The translations under genes and the position numbers were made by a program. From Candidatus Heimdallarchaeota archaeon (GTDB lineage: Archaea > Asgardarchaeota > Heimdallarchaeia > Heimdallarchaeales > Heimdallarchaeaceae), in assembly GCA_030603505.1 (NCBI GenBank), contig JAUVXQ010000039.1:1-8644 (forward strand): a stretch of 8,644 nucleotides of DNA, given 5' to 3'. Under the pieces are notes generated by a model. That model was not told the origin of the DNA, made no database searches, and saw only the letters and a list, made by a program, of their open reading frames with translations. Below, piece after piece: positions 1-6,254 of the stretch. Position 1 is the first letter of the stretch. Each line of letters opens with the position of its first letter.

Positions 1-57
1 AAAGATGATTATACAAAAGGCACTGTAGTTATCATTCAGCTAGAAGAAGGAGATTGA
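1..57 (+). CDS. C-terminal end of an unidentified protein (cut by window edge)
   Basis: Frame 1 is open from the first base and encodes 18 residues (K-D-D-Y-T-K-G-T-V-V-I-I-Q-L-E-E-G-D) before TGA at 55-57, with a second in-frame stop TAG directly behind it. The alternating hydrophobic stretch followed by an acidic tail looks like a real C-terminus (a last beta-strand and tail), but it is too short to assign a family. The gene runs towards the minus-strand transporter that ends at 89, so the two are convergent with about 30 nt between them. A short T5 tract at 68-72 could help end transcription. Confidence 0.5.
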   Translation, partial: KDDYTKGTVVIIQLEEGD

Positions 58-88
58 TAGAGCAGAATTTTTATTCGTTTCTCTATAC

Positions 89-1414
89 TTATTGGGTGAT
101 ATTTTCAACATCTGATGTTTCAAAACTTCCTTCTTTAATGAACAGAAACATCAATACACCCGCTAAATAGATAGAACTTGTAGTATAGAAAGCGTATTGG
201 AATTTTTGGGGAAAAGTATTTTTCGTCATTATTACTCCTCCAATTGGTTGACTAAGACTGTTAAAAGCAGTGAATGCCAATGAATCAATCGCACTGAAGG
301 TTGCTCTTTGGTTGGAAGGTAATAGATCCATGACTATCGCATTAATTAGAGGCCACCCAGCATTCATCATAGCTTGTCGCAAAACAAAAATACCTAAAGC
401 AATAGCTAAGGGTGGAACAAAGGAGAAACAGAGGAGAAGAATAACAGCAATTAGTTCAATCCAAAATATTGCTTTAACTCTACCTATCTTTTTACCTAAG
501 CGAAGAGCTACAGCTGAAAAAACAGCTGTTAAAAGTGGAGCTAAACTAAAGATCAATGTTAATTCAGACATTGTCTTATTATAACCTTGATCAAAGAAAC
601 TTGGCAAGAACGGGATTGATATACCAGCTCCAAATGCAATAATAAAATCAGCAGCAACAATTAATAAAGGAGTTCTATAAAAAACTATTTTTTGTTTTAA
701 GGTCTTACATTTTCGCAGATTTTGTATTATGAGCTCATTTCTTTTTTTCTCTTCAATGCTTACAACATCATCATCTCGAGTAGATGAATGGAGTAATCTT
801 TTATCATTAATAAAGAAAACTAGTAAAGAAGCTAAAATTATCACAGCTATGCAGATTTTCACAACAGGCATAATTACCTCTGGTTCAAACGTATCTCCTA
901 AATTTTTGTAAATAAAATATCCCACAACACCTCCAATAGCCATGAAAACTTGTTGAATTATTGCCATTAGAGTATAAATTTTAGTTCTAGTTCCTTTTGA
1001 TGTACTATCAGCTACCATTGCAGCCCCTGAAGGCATAAAAAATGATCCTGCTATAGATGCACCTATTTGAACCACATAAAGATCTGCTAATCTGCTAGCA
1101 AAGATAAGATATATCATCGATGAGATATAAATAATTCCTCCAAACCATAGGAAAACGTCCCTTCGCCATCTATCCGCTACAATTCCAGAAATGATTAAAC
1201 CAACCACACCAACGATACTTGCTAAACCAAAAATTAAACCTATATCTAACTCGTTACCGCCCCAAGCGAATACAAGAAAATACATACTGATGAAAAGCGG
1301 AGTTTGGACAAGGGAAATAATTGCGGTTGTTCCAAAGTATAACTTAACGTTTAAGTTCAGATTTTTAACAGTATTGTACGAATCCGTAGTAACTGATCTA
1401 ATTTTTCTGAACAT
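89..1414 (-). CDS. Major facilitator superfamily (MFS) transporter, 12 predicted TM segments
   Basis: A 441-aa integral membrane protein, the usual MFS length, with about 12 hydrophobic segments in two six-helix halves (roughly residues 26-200 and 248-427). The halves are joined by a charged cytoplasmic loop at about 202-245, rich in D, E and K. The loop between TM2 and TM3 carries the MFS motif A signature G-I-V-A-D-R-W-R-R (77-85), and the second half has a weaker copy, R-L-G-K-K-I-G-R (305-312). These support a secondary transporter driven by an ion gradient. The substrate cannot be read from the sequence; many relatives with this pattern are drug or sugar-type exporters, but that is only a family-level guess. 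The ATG start at 1414 has no SD and lies about 28 nt below a TATA-like box, consistent with a leaderless mRNA. It follows hypA on the same strand after 54 bp; a functional link to hydrogenase maturation is not shown. Confidence 0.9.
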   Translation of the reverse strand: MFRKIRSVTTDSYNTVKNLNLNVKLYFGTTAIISLVQTPLFISMYFLVFAWGGNELDIGLIFGLASIVGVVGLIISGIVADRWRRDVFLWFGGIIYISSMIYLIFASRLADLYVVQIGASIAGSFFMPSGAAMVADSTSKGTRTKIYTLMAIIQQVFMAIGGVVGYFIYKNLGDTFEPEVIMPVVKICIAVIILASLLVFFINDKRLLHSSTRDDDVVSIEEKKRNELIIQNLRKCKTLKQKIVFYRTPLLIVAADFIIAFGAGISIPFLPSFFDQGYNKTMSELTLIFSLAPLLTAVFSAVALRLGKKIGRVKAIFWIELIAVILLLCFSFVPPLAIALGIFVLRQAMMNAGWPLINAIVMDLLPSNQRATFSAIDSLAFTAFNSLSQPIGGVIMTKNTFPQKFQYAFYTTSSIYLAGVLMFLFIKEGSFETSDVENITQ

Positions 1415-1436
1415 CTATTATTTTAGAACTTAACTT

Positions 1437-1450
1437 GTTTTTAAATATGC
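1437..1450 (-). promoter_or_regulatory. TATA-like box A for the MFS gene
   Basis: Read on the minus strand this is GCATATTTAAAAAC, close to an archaeal box A core. Its centre is about 28 nt upstream of the ATG at 1414, so the expected transcription start falls on or next to the start codon. No SD is present in the 20 nt before the ATG. This fits a leaderless transcript. Assigned by spacing and composition only. Confidence 0.45.
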
Positions 1451-1451
1451 G

Positions 1452-1463
1452 TAAAAAAATATT
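1452..1463 (-). terminator. Oligo-T tract after hypA
   Basis: On the minus strand the hypA stop is followed within about 10 nt by ATATTTTTTTA (T7, the A-run at 1453-1459 on the plus strand). Archaeal RNA polymerase terminates at such T-tracts without needing a hairpin. It lies just upstream of the TATA-like box of the MFS gene, suggesting that hypBA and the transporter are separate units, although read-through is possible. Confidence 0.4.
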
Positions 1464-1468
1464 GTCCA

Positions 1469-1843
1469 TTATTCTTCTGATAATTCTAAATCCACAGTCT
1501 CTATTGTCATTTGTTTCATATTTATATGAGTGTCTCTAGATCCACATTTAGGGCATAAGAAATTATAAGCGAATTCTGGATCTCCCTCATCTGTTGGTTC
1601 TCCAGTATAGTCACACGCTATACAAGTTATTTCTGCAGCTTTTATCTCCATAAGAAGCTCAGAATCTTCGAATTTTTCCATTTCATGTGTGATAATTTTA
1701 TAAGCTTCTTGAAGCAAATCAGGAATGACCATTTCGTAAGGACTAGCTGATACTATTATCTTTTTTACTCTTATTACATTATATTTTTCTATTATTTCTT
1801 CAATTTGAGTAACAATTGCAGAAGCTAGACTGTATTCATGCAT
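1469..1843 (-). CDS. hypA: Hydrogenase maturation nickel metallochaperone HypA
   Basis: A 124-aa protein matching HypA in length and layout. HypA binds nickel and, with HypB, delivers it to the large subunit of [NiFe]-hydrogenase in the cytoplasm. The N-terminus begins M-H-E, the conserved nickel site (His2 with neighbouring residues), and this fixes the start at 1843. The zinc domain has two CxxC pairs, C74/C77 and C97/C100. The 19 residues between the pairs make a loop longer than in typical bacterial HypA; some archaeal HypA proteins also have an extended zinc loop. The usual gly-rich 'GELSGV'-like stretch after the first strand is replaced by S-A-S-P-Y-E-M (32-38), so it is a diverged member. 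It starts 2 nt after the hypB stop and must be co-transcribed with it. No hydrogenase subunit or hypCDEF gene is in the window. Confidence 0.93.
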   Translation of the reverse strand: MHEYSLASAIVTQIEEIIEKYNVIRVKKIIVSASPYEMVIPDLLQEAYKIITHEMEKFEDSELLMEIKAAEITCIACDYTGEPTDEGDPEFAYNFLCPKCGSRDTHINMKQMTIETVDLELSEE

Positions 1844-1845
1844 TT

Positions 1846-2508
1846 TTATTCTCTCTTTGGAATGTCTATACCAAGAGCTGTTATCAAATCATCTATTCCT
1901 TGCTTTGTTTTTGCGCTTGTGCATATAACTTCCATGTCTGATTTAATTTTAGATGCATCTTCAACAAGTGTCTTAGAATCAAAATCTTCTCCTTCTATAT
2001 CACATTTATTGATAACAGCTATTTGAGCTCCTTTGAAAATAATAGGGTGTTTCTTAATAACATATTCACCCTCTGTTATACTCACTACTACAATGTTTTT
2101 TTCTGCACCAACATCCCAAGCTGCTGGGCATATTAAATTACCAACATTTTCTGTAAAAAATATATTATAATCATCAATGTTAATTTTGTCAAGCTCTTTC
2201 TGAATCAAACTTGCCGACAAATGACATCCGCCACCTGTATTTATCTGAACTGTTGTAGCTCCATACTTAGCAATTCTATCAGCGTCAATGGTTGTTGCAA
2301 CATCCCCATTAATGACAAATACTTTATAATAAGGTGATAGACGCTCAGCTATTCTTTCAAGAATAAGTGTTTTTCCTGCACCTATGGATCCCATAATATT
2401 GAAGAATCTCTTGTTCTTTGTTTTCATTACATTTCTTATTTTTTCAGCAAGTTCATCATTAACGACGTAAGCCTTTTTTTTAATAGAAATTTGCTTGTTT
2501 TCAACCAT
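1846..2508 (-). CDS. hypB: Hydrogenase maturation GTPase HypB
   Basis: A 220-aa SIMIBI-class GTPase that powers nickel transfer to [NiFe]-hydrogenase. Visible motifs in order: Walker A G-S-I-G-A-G-K-T (about 41-48), N-G-D-V before the D-A-D-R segment, the metal-site stretch N-T-G-G-G-C-H-L-S-A, the family hallmark E-N-V-G-N-L-I-C-P-A with the second metal-site Cys, the base-specificity motif N-K-C-D, and T-S-A-K near the C-terminus. There is no His-rich or CxxCGC N-terminal nickel store, as in other archaeal HypB proteins. Two positions differ from the usual G-K-G-C-H-L-D-A: K to G and D to S; the Cys and His ligands are kept. I chose ATG at 2508; a TTG three codons upstream (2517) would add M-T-I but has no support. 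It heads the hypB-hypA pair (2-nt gap) and is divergent from the pilin-type gene. Confidence 0.94.
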   Translation of the reverse strand: MVENKQISIKKKAYVVNDELAEKIRNVMKTKNKRFFNIMGSIGAGKTLILERIAERLSPYYKVFVINGDVATTIDADRIAKYGATTVQINTGGGCHLSASLIQKELDKINIDDYNIFFTENVGNLICPAAWDVGAEKNIVVVSITEGEYVIKKHPIIFKGAQIAVINKCDIEGEDFDSKTLVEDASKIKSDMEVICTSAKTKQGIDDLITALGIDIPKRE

Positions 2509-2533
2509 TATAGTCAAAATCAGTGAAAAAGTT

Positions 2534-2545
2534 GAAATTAAAAAG
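2534..2545 (-). promoter_or_regulatory. Candidate box A for hypBA
   Basis: The minus strand reads CTTTTTAATTTC here, centred about 32 nt upstream of the hypB ATG at 2508. The predicted transcript start would lie within a few bases of the ATG, again suggesting a leaderless or near-leaderless mRNA; no clear SD precedes this ATG. This is one side of the divergent hypB/pilin intergenic region. Confidence 0.35.
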
Positions 2546-2567
2546 TCATCGCTAGAACATCAATAAA

Positions 2568-2622
2568 CTTTATTACCATTAATATGATAATGGTGTTAGT
2601 AATCGTTAATAGAGGAAGAAAG
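2568..2622 (+). promoter_or_regulatory. Candidate box A and Shine-Dalgarno for the pilin-type gene
   Basis: CTTTATTA at 2568-2575 is a box A-like element; a start about 25 nt downstream would give a 5' leader of roughly 20-25 nt. That leader ends in AGAGGAAGAAAG (2611-2622), a purine-rich SD-like tract directly before ATG 2623. This tract is why the start at 2623 is preferred over the in-frame ATGs at 2584 and 2590, which lack such a site and would put 13 or 11 extra residues in front of a standard prepilin leader. Confidence 0.4.
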
Positions 2623-4431
2623 ATGAAATTCAATTTTATGAAAAAGAAGAGAGCTATATCTCCTGTTGTAGCAACTGTGCTTCTAATAAGCCTGGTTGTT
2701 GCAGCTTCAGCAATAGTTTTTACATTAGTTGTTCCAATGCTCAAGGGTTCATCGAATATTGAAATACTTTCAACACAATGGTTTGATGCTGTTGATGGTG
2801 ATTCTGTTTCAGATATTGTATATATAACAGTACAAAATAGTGGAACAGCAGAGGCTATAATAACAGGTGTTAATATAACTCTATTAAACGATATTAATAA
2901 TGAAACCTTTAAAATACCAAATATTGAAGTAGAACAAGATATTCCATATACTGTCAGTATAAGTGCAAGGGCAGACTTAATAGTAAGGTTTACTCCTACT
3001 GATTATATATCCTATGGAAGCAACGTTTTTCGAGTATCTCTAACTTATGGAGCAGATAATGTTGCATTTGCTAGTGAAAATTTGAAGCACACAGATGTAA
3101 TTGAAGATCTTTCATTAACAGTGATTAACCCAATAAATAACTCTTGGTTTAGTGGTGATATTGACCCCCAAGTTGTTAGAACTGGCGGTTTTCAACCTGA
3201 TTCTGTCAAATACACACTTTATGATCCAGTTGGTAACGCAGTCGATGGCTATCAAGACGTACTTCATACAGTTAACATTGATACTACTAATGCAACAGCA
3301 ACTCCTGATGATGATGGCTATCTCATTTCGTTTTATGTTTCGGATTATCTGGGTGCAGATTTAGTGTGGAAAAACATTACTATCAATATAGATAACAAAG
3401 ATCCAGGATTAGATTTGCAAATAAATGGTACTCAATTCAACAATGGTGATTTTATAGATATTGAATGGACGATTACTGACATTTCTGGTGATAATTCTCC
3501 CTTAATATATGAAGTTATATCATTAACAGGAACTGTTTTTGAAGGTGAAACCTTGCTTTTAAGTGATGGTTCCACAGTAGTTGATGGCGTTCCACAAAAT
3601 ATAGTATTAGATCACGATTATACAATCAATCTAGCAGAAGACACATTAACAGTAACGGTATCTATAACTGATTCTGCAGATAATGATAATTCCATGGGTA
3701 AGAGTTTTGATATAATTGATACAACTAAACCAGAAGTCGAAATACTGAGCCCCATAAATGAAACAACTGTTACCGGAACTATTACCTTTGAAATATTTGC
3801 TTCTGATGAATCAGGAATTGATACAAACGATCTTAACATACTGTTCTTTGACACTGCTACTTTTACGCTTCAATATGCTTTTATGCAGAGTGCAACTCCT
3901 ACAGCTGTTTATGATCCAAATACAAATATCTGGACTTTAGATTTTGATACTGCTAATTTACCTAACACTGAGATATATGTAGAAGCTCAAGTATTTGATT
4001 TAGCTGGAACACCAAACGCAAACACAAGTTCAATAGTAATTACTTCAGACAATTCTGTTCTTTCAGCTGAGAGTTTCTTGACTGGTGGAGGAAATACTTA
4101 TCTCCAGTTTAGTCTTAGAAATAATCTTTTGACAGATATTACTATTACTAATGTTACAGTAACTTGGTCAACTGGTCAAATAGATGGTGTAAGAGAAATT
4201 ATTAGATTACCAGGAATAACATTAGCATCAGAAGTAGATCCTGGTTTTACACCTAGTGGTGTGGTTATTCCTCTCAATGGTGGTACTGGCACAATTATTA
4301 GTGCTGAAAATGTAATAGCTTTACAATTTTACTTCTATAGTAATAATAATAAACTGAAAGCTGGAACTTATACATTTACTTTCTTTATTGAAGGTCATGG
4401 AATGTCAGATACATTTTCCTACACAGTTTAG
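2623..4431 (+). CDS. Large pilin-type surface protein with Ig-like repeats
   Basis: A 602-aa exported protein. The N-terminus is an archaeal type IV pilin leader: basic residues K7-R10, then A11/I12-S13-P14 and a hydrophobic helix to about residue 38. This is the class III signal of the archaeal pilin N-terminal family, cut by a PibD/FlaK-type prepilin peptidase, probably after A11. The ectodomain is all beta-like: a first domain at about 45-155, three Ig-like modules at about 163-257, 258-366 and 367-475 with joins such as D-N-K-D-P and D-T-T-K-P, and a C-terminal beta domain at about 478-602. At least nine N-x-S/T sequons (for example 84, 93, 172, 223, 251, 379, 510) suggest heavy glycosylation, and there is almost no Cys. 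Archaeal pilins are usually 100-200 aa, so this is far longer; it is more likely an adhesin or a surface-anchored protein using the pilin leader than an ordinary filament subunit. It is monocistronic, with a terminator at its stop codon. Confidence 0.85.
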   Translation: MKFNFMKKKRAISPVVATVLLISLVVAASAIVFTLVVPMLKGSSNIEILSTQWFDAVDGDSVSDIVYITVQNSGTAEAIITGVNITLLNDINNETFKIPNIEVEQDIPYTVSISARADLIVRFTPTDYISYGSNVFRVSLTYGADNVAFASENLKHTDVIEDLSLTVINPINNSWFSGDIDPQVVRTGGFQPDSVKYTLYDPVGNAVDGYQDVLHTVNIDTTNATATPDDDGYLISFYVSDYLGADLVWKNITINIDNKDPGLDLQINGTQFNNGDFIDIEWTITDISGDNSPLIYEVISLTGTVFEGETLLLSDGSTVVDGVPQNIVLDHDYTINLAEDTLTVTVSITDSADNDNSMGKSFDIIDTTKPEVEILSPINETTVTGTITFEIFASDESGIDTNDLNILFFDTATFTLQYAFMQSATPTAVYDPNTNIWTLDFDTANLPNTEIYVEAQVFDLAGTPNANTSSIVITSDNSVLSAESFLTGGGNTYLQFSLRNNLLTDITITNVTVTWSTGQIDGVREIIRLPGITLASEVDPGFTPSGVVIPLNGGTGTIISAENVIALQFYFYSNNNKLKAGTYTFTFFIEGHGMSDTFSYTV

Positions 4432-4461
4432 CTTATTCTTAAGCTAACATCTTATTTTTTT
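4428..4461 (+). terminator. Hairpin plus T-tract ending the pilin-type gene
   Basis: TTAGCTTA (4428-4435) and TAAGCTAA (4440-4447) form a perfect 8-bp inverted repeat with a 4-nt loop that includes the TAG stop. A T7 run follows at 4455-4461, and further T-rich tracts extend to about 4505. The T-tracts alone would suffice for archaeal termination; the hairpin may add to it or stabilise the mRNA end. Confidence 0.6.
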
Positions 4462-4522
4462 CCTTTATTCTTTTTATAATTCATTTTTACATTACTTTCT
4501 TTCTAGTTAATAATGTCGAAAA

Positions 4523-4543
4523 GCTAATAATCTCTATATAATA
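4523..4543 (+). promoter_or_regulatory. AT-rich candidate promoter of the nucleotidyltransferase/ATPase pair
   Basis: Two box A-like stretches precede ATG 4554: CTAATAAT (4523-4530), centred about 28 nt upstream and compatible with a leaderless start, and TATATAAT (4535-4542), the better TATA match but only about 15 nt from the ATG. Use of the second would start transcription inside the called gene. No SD is present before 4554. The choice between them is unresolved. Confidence 0.3.
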
Positions 4544-4553
4544 TCTAACAATA

Positions 4554-5447
4554 ATGAGTGTTGTCTATGAAAAATTTCCCAACTTGAAAAAGTTTTTTCA
4601 GACTTTGGTAGAGTATATTGCTTCCTCTATGCAAGTCATGTCTATCATGCAATTTGGGGATATTGCATTAGATGATTTCTCTCCTAACTATAGTAAAATT
4701 GATGTCATAGTAATATTAGAAAAGAGTCTATGGGAAAAAGATTTCGATCTGATTGATGATATTATGTCAAAAATCAAACAAACTTACCCTGATTATTCTA
4801 GAAATCTAAATTTGTACTTCATTCCATCTCAGTTGATAGAAAATCCTCGTATATCCTACCAAGATTTCGAAGGGATGATAATCTCTTCAGATAACCAAGT
4901 CCTCATTTCAAAGTATCCATTTACAGCAACAAAAGACTATGAAATAAGAAAATACGCTGAAACACTATATGGAGAAAACTACAAAGAAAATTTTCCCATC
5001 CCACCAACTGATTGTTTTTGGATGGATTTTGTAGAAGGGTTAGAAGAACTTGAAAAGGATGTTAAAGAATATCCATTCCAATTTTCTAATGATACATCAG
5101 ATGAAAAAGCAATGAATAGATTACTTAATTTAACACAGACCATTCATTCTTTAAAGAATAGTGATTTCATCGGAAAGACAAAATGTGCATACTGGTTTGC
5201 AAACGAATATCCAAGCGATTTAGGTGATTTTATACTTGAAGTGGGATTAAGTAGACTAAGAAGCACTTCTACATCAAACATTATTAGTTTAGTAGAAAAA
5301 AGCAGGGATTTCTTCTTATTTTTCATAGAAAAAGTATTCCAAATCAGAGGAATAAAACCTCCAGATTTCAAAAAAGCAGTTAAGATCAGTGATTCAACCC
5401 ATGACTTCAGCTTTGTTTTCATGGAAATAAGAAATCTGCTACAATGA
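4554..5447 (+). CDS. AadA-like nucleotidyltransferase, probably catalytically degenerate
   Basis: A 297-aa cytosolic protein with the two-domain plan of aminoglycoside adenylyltransferases (AadA type). The N-terminal half has the nucleotidyltransferase pattern: helix, then F-G-D-I-A-L-D-D-F-S-P-N-Y-S-K-I-D (34-50) and the strand V-I-V-I-L. This corresponds to the family's Y-G-S-x-A-x-G ... S-D-I-D. The helical C-terminal half (about 185-262) matches the AadA C-terminal domain: the L-T-Q-T-I-H-S-L stretch, a G-K-T-K 'S-K-x-x-A' equivalent near 207-210, W-F-A near 214, and E-V-G-L-S-R-L-R. Key residues look lost: Ser of G-S is D36, the first metal Asp is K48, and the third acid after the next strand appears to be N86 (R-N-L-N-L-Y-F-I-P). 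Only D50 remains. Transfer activity is therefore doubtful; a binding or regulatory role is an inference. It sits 21 nt upstream of the ATPase gene, almost certainly in one operon. The ATG has no SD. Confidence 0.7.
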   Translation: MSVVYEKFPNLKKFFQTLVEYIASSMQVMSIMQFGDIALDDFSPNYSKIDVIVILEKSLWEKDFDLIDDIMSKIKQTYPDYSRNLNLYFIPSQLIENPRISYQDFEGMIISSDNQVLISKYPFTATKDYEIRKYAETLYGENYKENFPIPPTDCFWMDFVEGLEELEKDVKEYPFQFSNDTSDEKAMNRLLNLTQTIHSLKNSDFIGKTKCAYWFANEYPSDLGDFILEVGLSRLRSTSTSNIISLVEKSRDFFLFFIEKVFQIRGIKPPDFKKAVKISDSTHDFSFVFMEIRNLLQ

Positions 5448-5452
5448 AAATC

Positions 5453-5462
5453 AGGAAGGTGA
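5453..5462 (+). promoter_or_regulatory. Shine-Dalgarno supporting a TTG start
   Basis: AGGAAGGTGA lies 6 nt before TTG at 5469, between the upstream stop (5445-5447) and the ATPase gene. There is no early in-frame ATG, so this site decides in favour of the TTG start. It contrasts with the upstream gene, which has no SD, as expected for an internal cistron. Confidence 0.65.
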
Positions 5463-5468
5463 ATTTCA

Positions 5469-6254
5469 TTGAATTCCATTTACAAAAGATTCATCGAATT
5501 ATTAAAAATTGCATGCCCTACTGTATTAAGTGTCTATGAGTTTAAGAAGCAAATAGCATTATTTGATCGAATTCTTAAAGATAAGATTGGACTAGTTATT
5601 TTAGTTCCAGAAGCTGAACATTATACTGAAAATTTACTTATTATTGATCTGCTATATGATGTTATTCAAGATGAATTTGGTTGGGAAGGTGGTACAAGAT
5701 TCGCTAATTCTTTTTCTAGAGGCTATATTAGAACCCCTAGCAATCTTTGGCATATCAATATTCAAAATCCTCATTGTTTGTTACCTGAAGATATGATTAA
5801 TCTATTAGAAAACGGAAAATTGATTTTTGGCGAAGAACTGATTTTAGAAGAGGATTTCCCTCACAATCGAGACGAGATAATTAAGATTAATGTAGGTTTA
5901 ACAAGAGATGAAGTTGAGAAAATAGCTTTAGAGTACAATCAATATAGCCCTTTAGTAGATCCGAAGTGCTGCTGGATGAGATTCCCTTTTACCGTTGAAC
6001 ACTCAGCTTTCAGTGTAGTTAGTAACGAATTAGATTTGTTTATGGAAAATAAAAAACCAGAAAATAATATTCATTTGTATGGTCGATATGGAGGATCAGG
6101 AAAAACTCAGATAATTTACTCATTGATGAAATACTGTAGAGAACAGAATATTCCTTTTGTATATAGAACAGAATTCTGGAAGGATGAAGAGGGTGAATAT
6201 TATGATATTGAAATTAATCCTGACAACAATCCCAAAAATTTGTCCTCTTTTTAG
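5469..6254 (+). CDS. N-terminal part of a frameshifted P-loop ATPase with a degenerate nucleotidyltransferase-like domain
   Basis: Encodes 261 residues before TAG at 6252-6254. Residues about 1-130 parallel the first domain of the upstream gene: V-L-S-V-Y-E-F ... I-A-L-F-D ... K-D-K-I-G-L-V-I-L, a following helix, then N-L-W-H-I-N-I and G-K-L-I-F-G. These resemble the order of elements in nucleotidyltransferase folds, but both active-site Asp positions are absent. Both proteins also share a C-x-W-M motif after this region (C168-W169-M170 here). A P-loop NTPase domain begins near 195 with Walker A G-R-Y-G-G-S-G-K-T (205-213, Lys212). The frame stops just where Walker B is expected, and the matching sequence continues in the -1 frame (6224-6787). 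With one base restored, the whole protein would be 439 aa. Start is TTG with a good SD. Either a sequencing or assembly indel or a true disruption; the domain call is moderate, the P-loop call is strong. Confidence 0.75.
   Translation: MNSIYKRFIELLKIACPTVLSVYEFKKQIALFDRILKDKIGLVILVPEAEHYTENLLIIDLLYDVIQDEFGWEGGTRFANSFSRGYIRTPSNLWHINIQNPHCLLPEDMINLLENGKLIFGEELILEEDFPHNRDEIIKINVGLTRDEVEKIALEYNQYSPLVDPKCCWMRFPFTVEHSAFSVVSNELDLFMENKKPENNIHLYGRYGGSGKTQIIYSLMKYCREQNIPFVYRTEFWKDEEGEYYDIEINPDNNPKNLSSF

Noticed and set aside
270..584. Plus-strand open frame opposite the MFS gene
   Set aside because: The minus strand encodes a convincing 12-helix transporter through this stretch; the plus-strand frame has no supporting features.
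3618..3854. Minus-strand open frame inside the pilin-type gene
   Set aside because: It is a by-product of the beta-rich, threonine- and serine-rich coding strand; it has no promoter or ribosome binding site and no domain signal.
4554..5447. Calling this gene an aminoglycoside-resistance enzyme
   Set aside because: The overall AadA-like plan is visible, but the G-S and first D of D-x-D are replaced and the third acid seems missing, so resistance activity is not supported.
5144..5479. Minus-strand open frame of 111 codons opposite the nucleotidyltransferase gene
   Set aside because: It is antisense to a gene with clear domain structure and spans the junction with the next gene; its protein has no recognisable features.
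6234..6254. Programmed -1 ribosomal frameshift producing the full ATPase
   Set aside because: The A5 tract in frame CCC-AAA-AAT is not a good slippery heptamer. Slippage at T-TTT-TAG would give a poor Walker B strand (N-L-S-S-F). A missing A explains the protein better.
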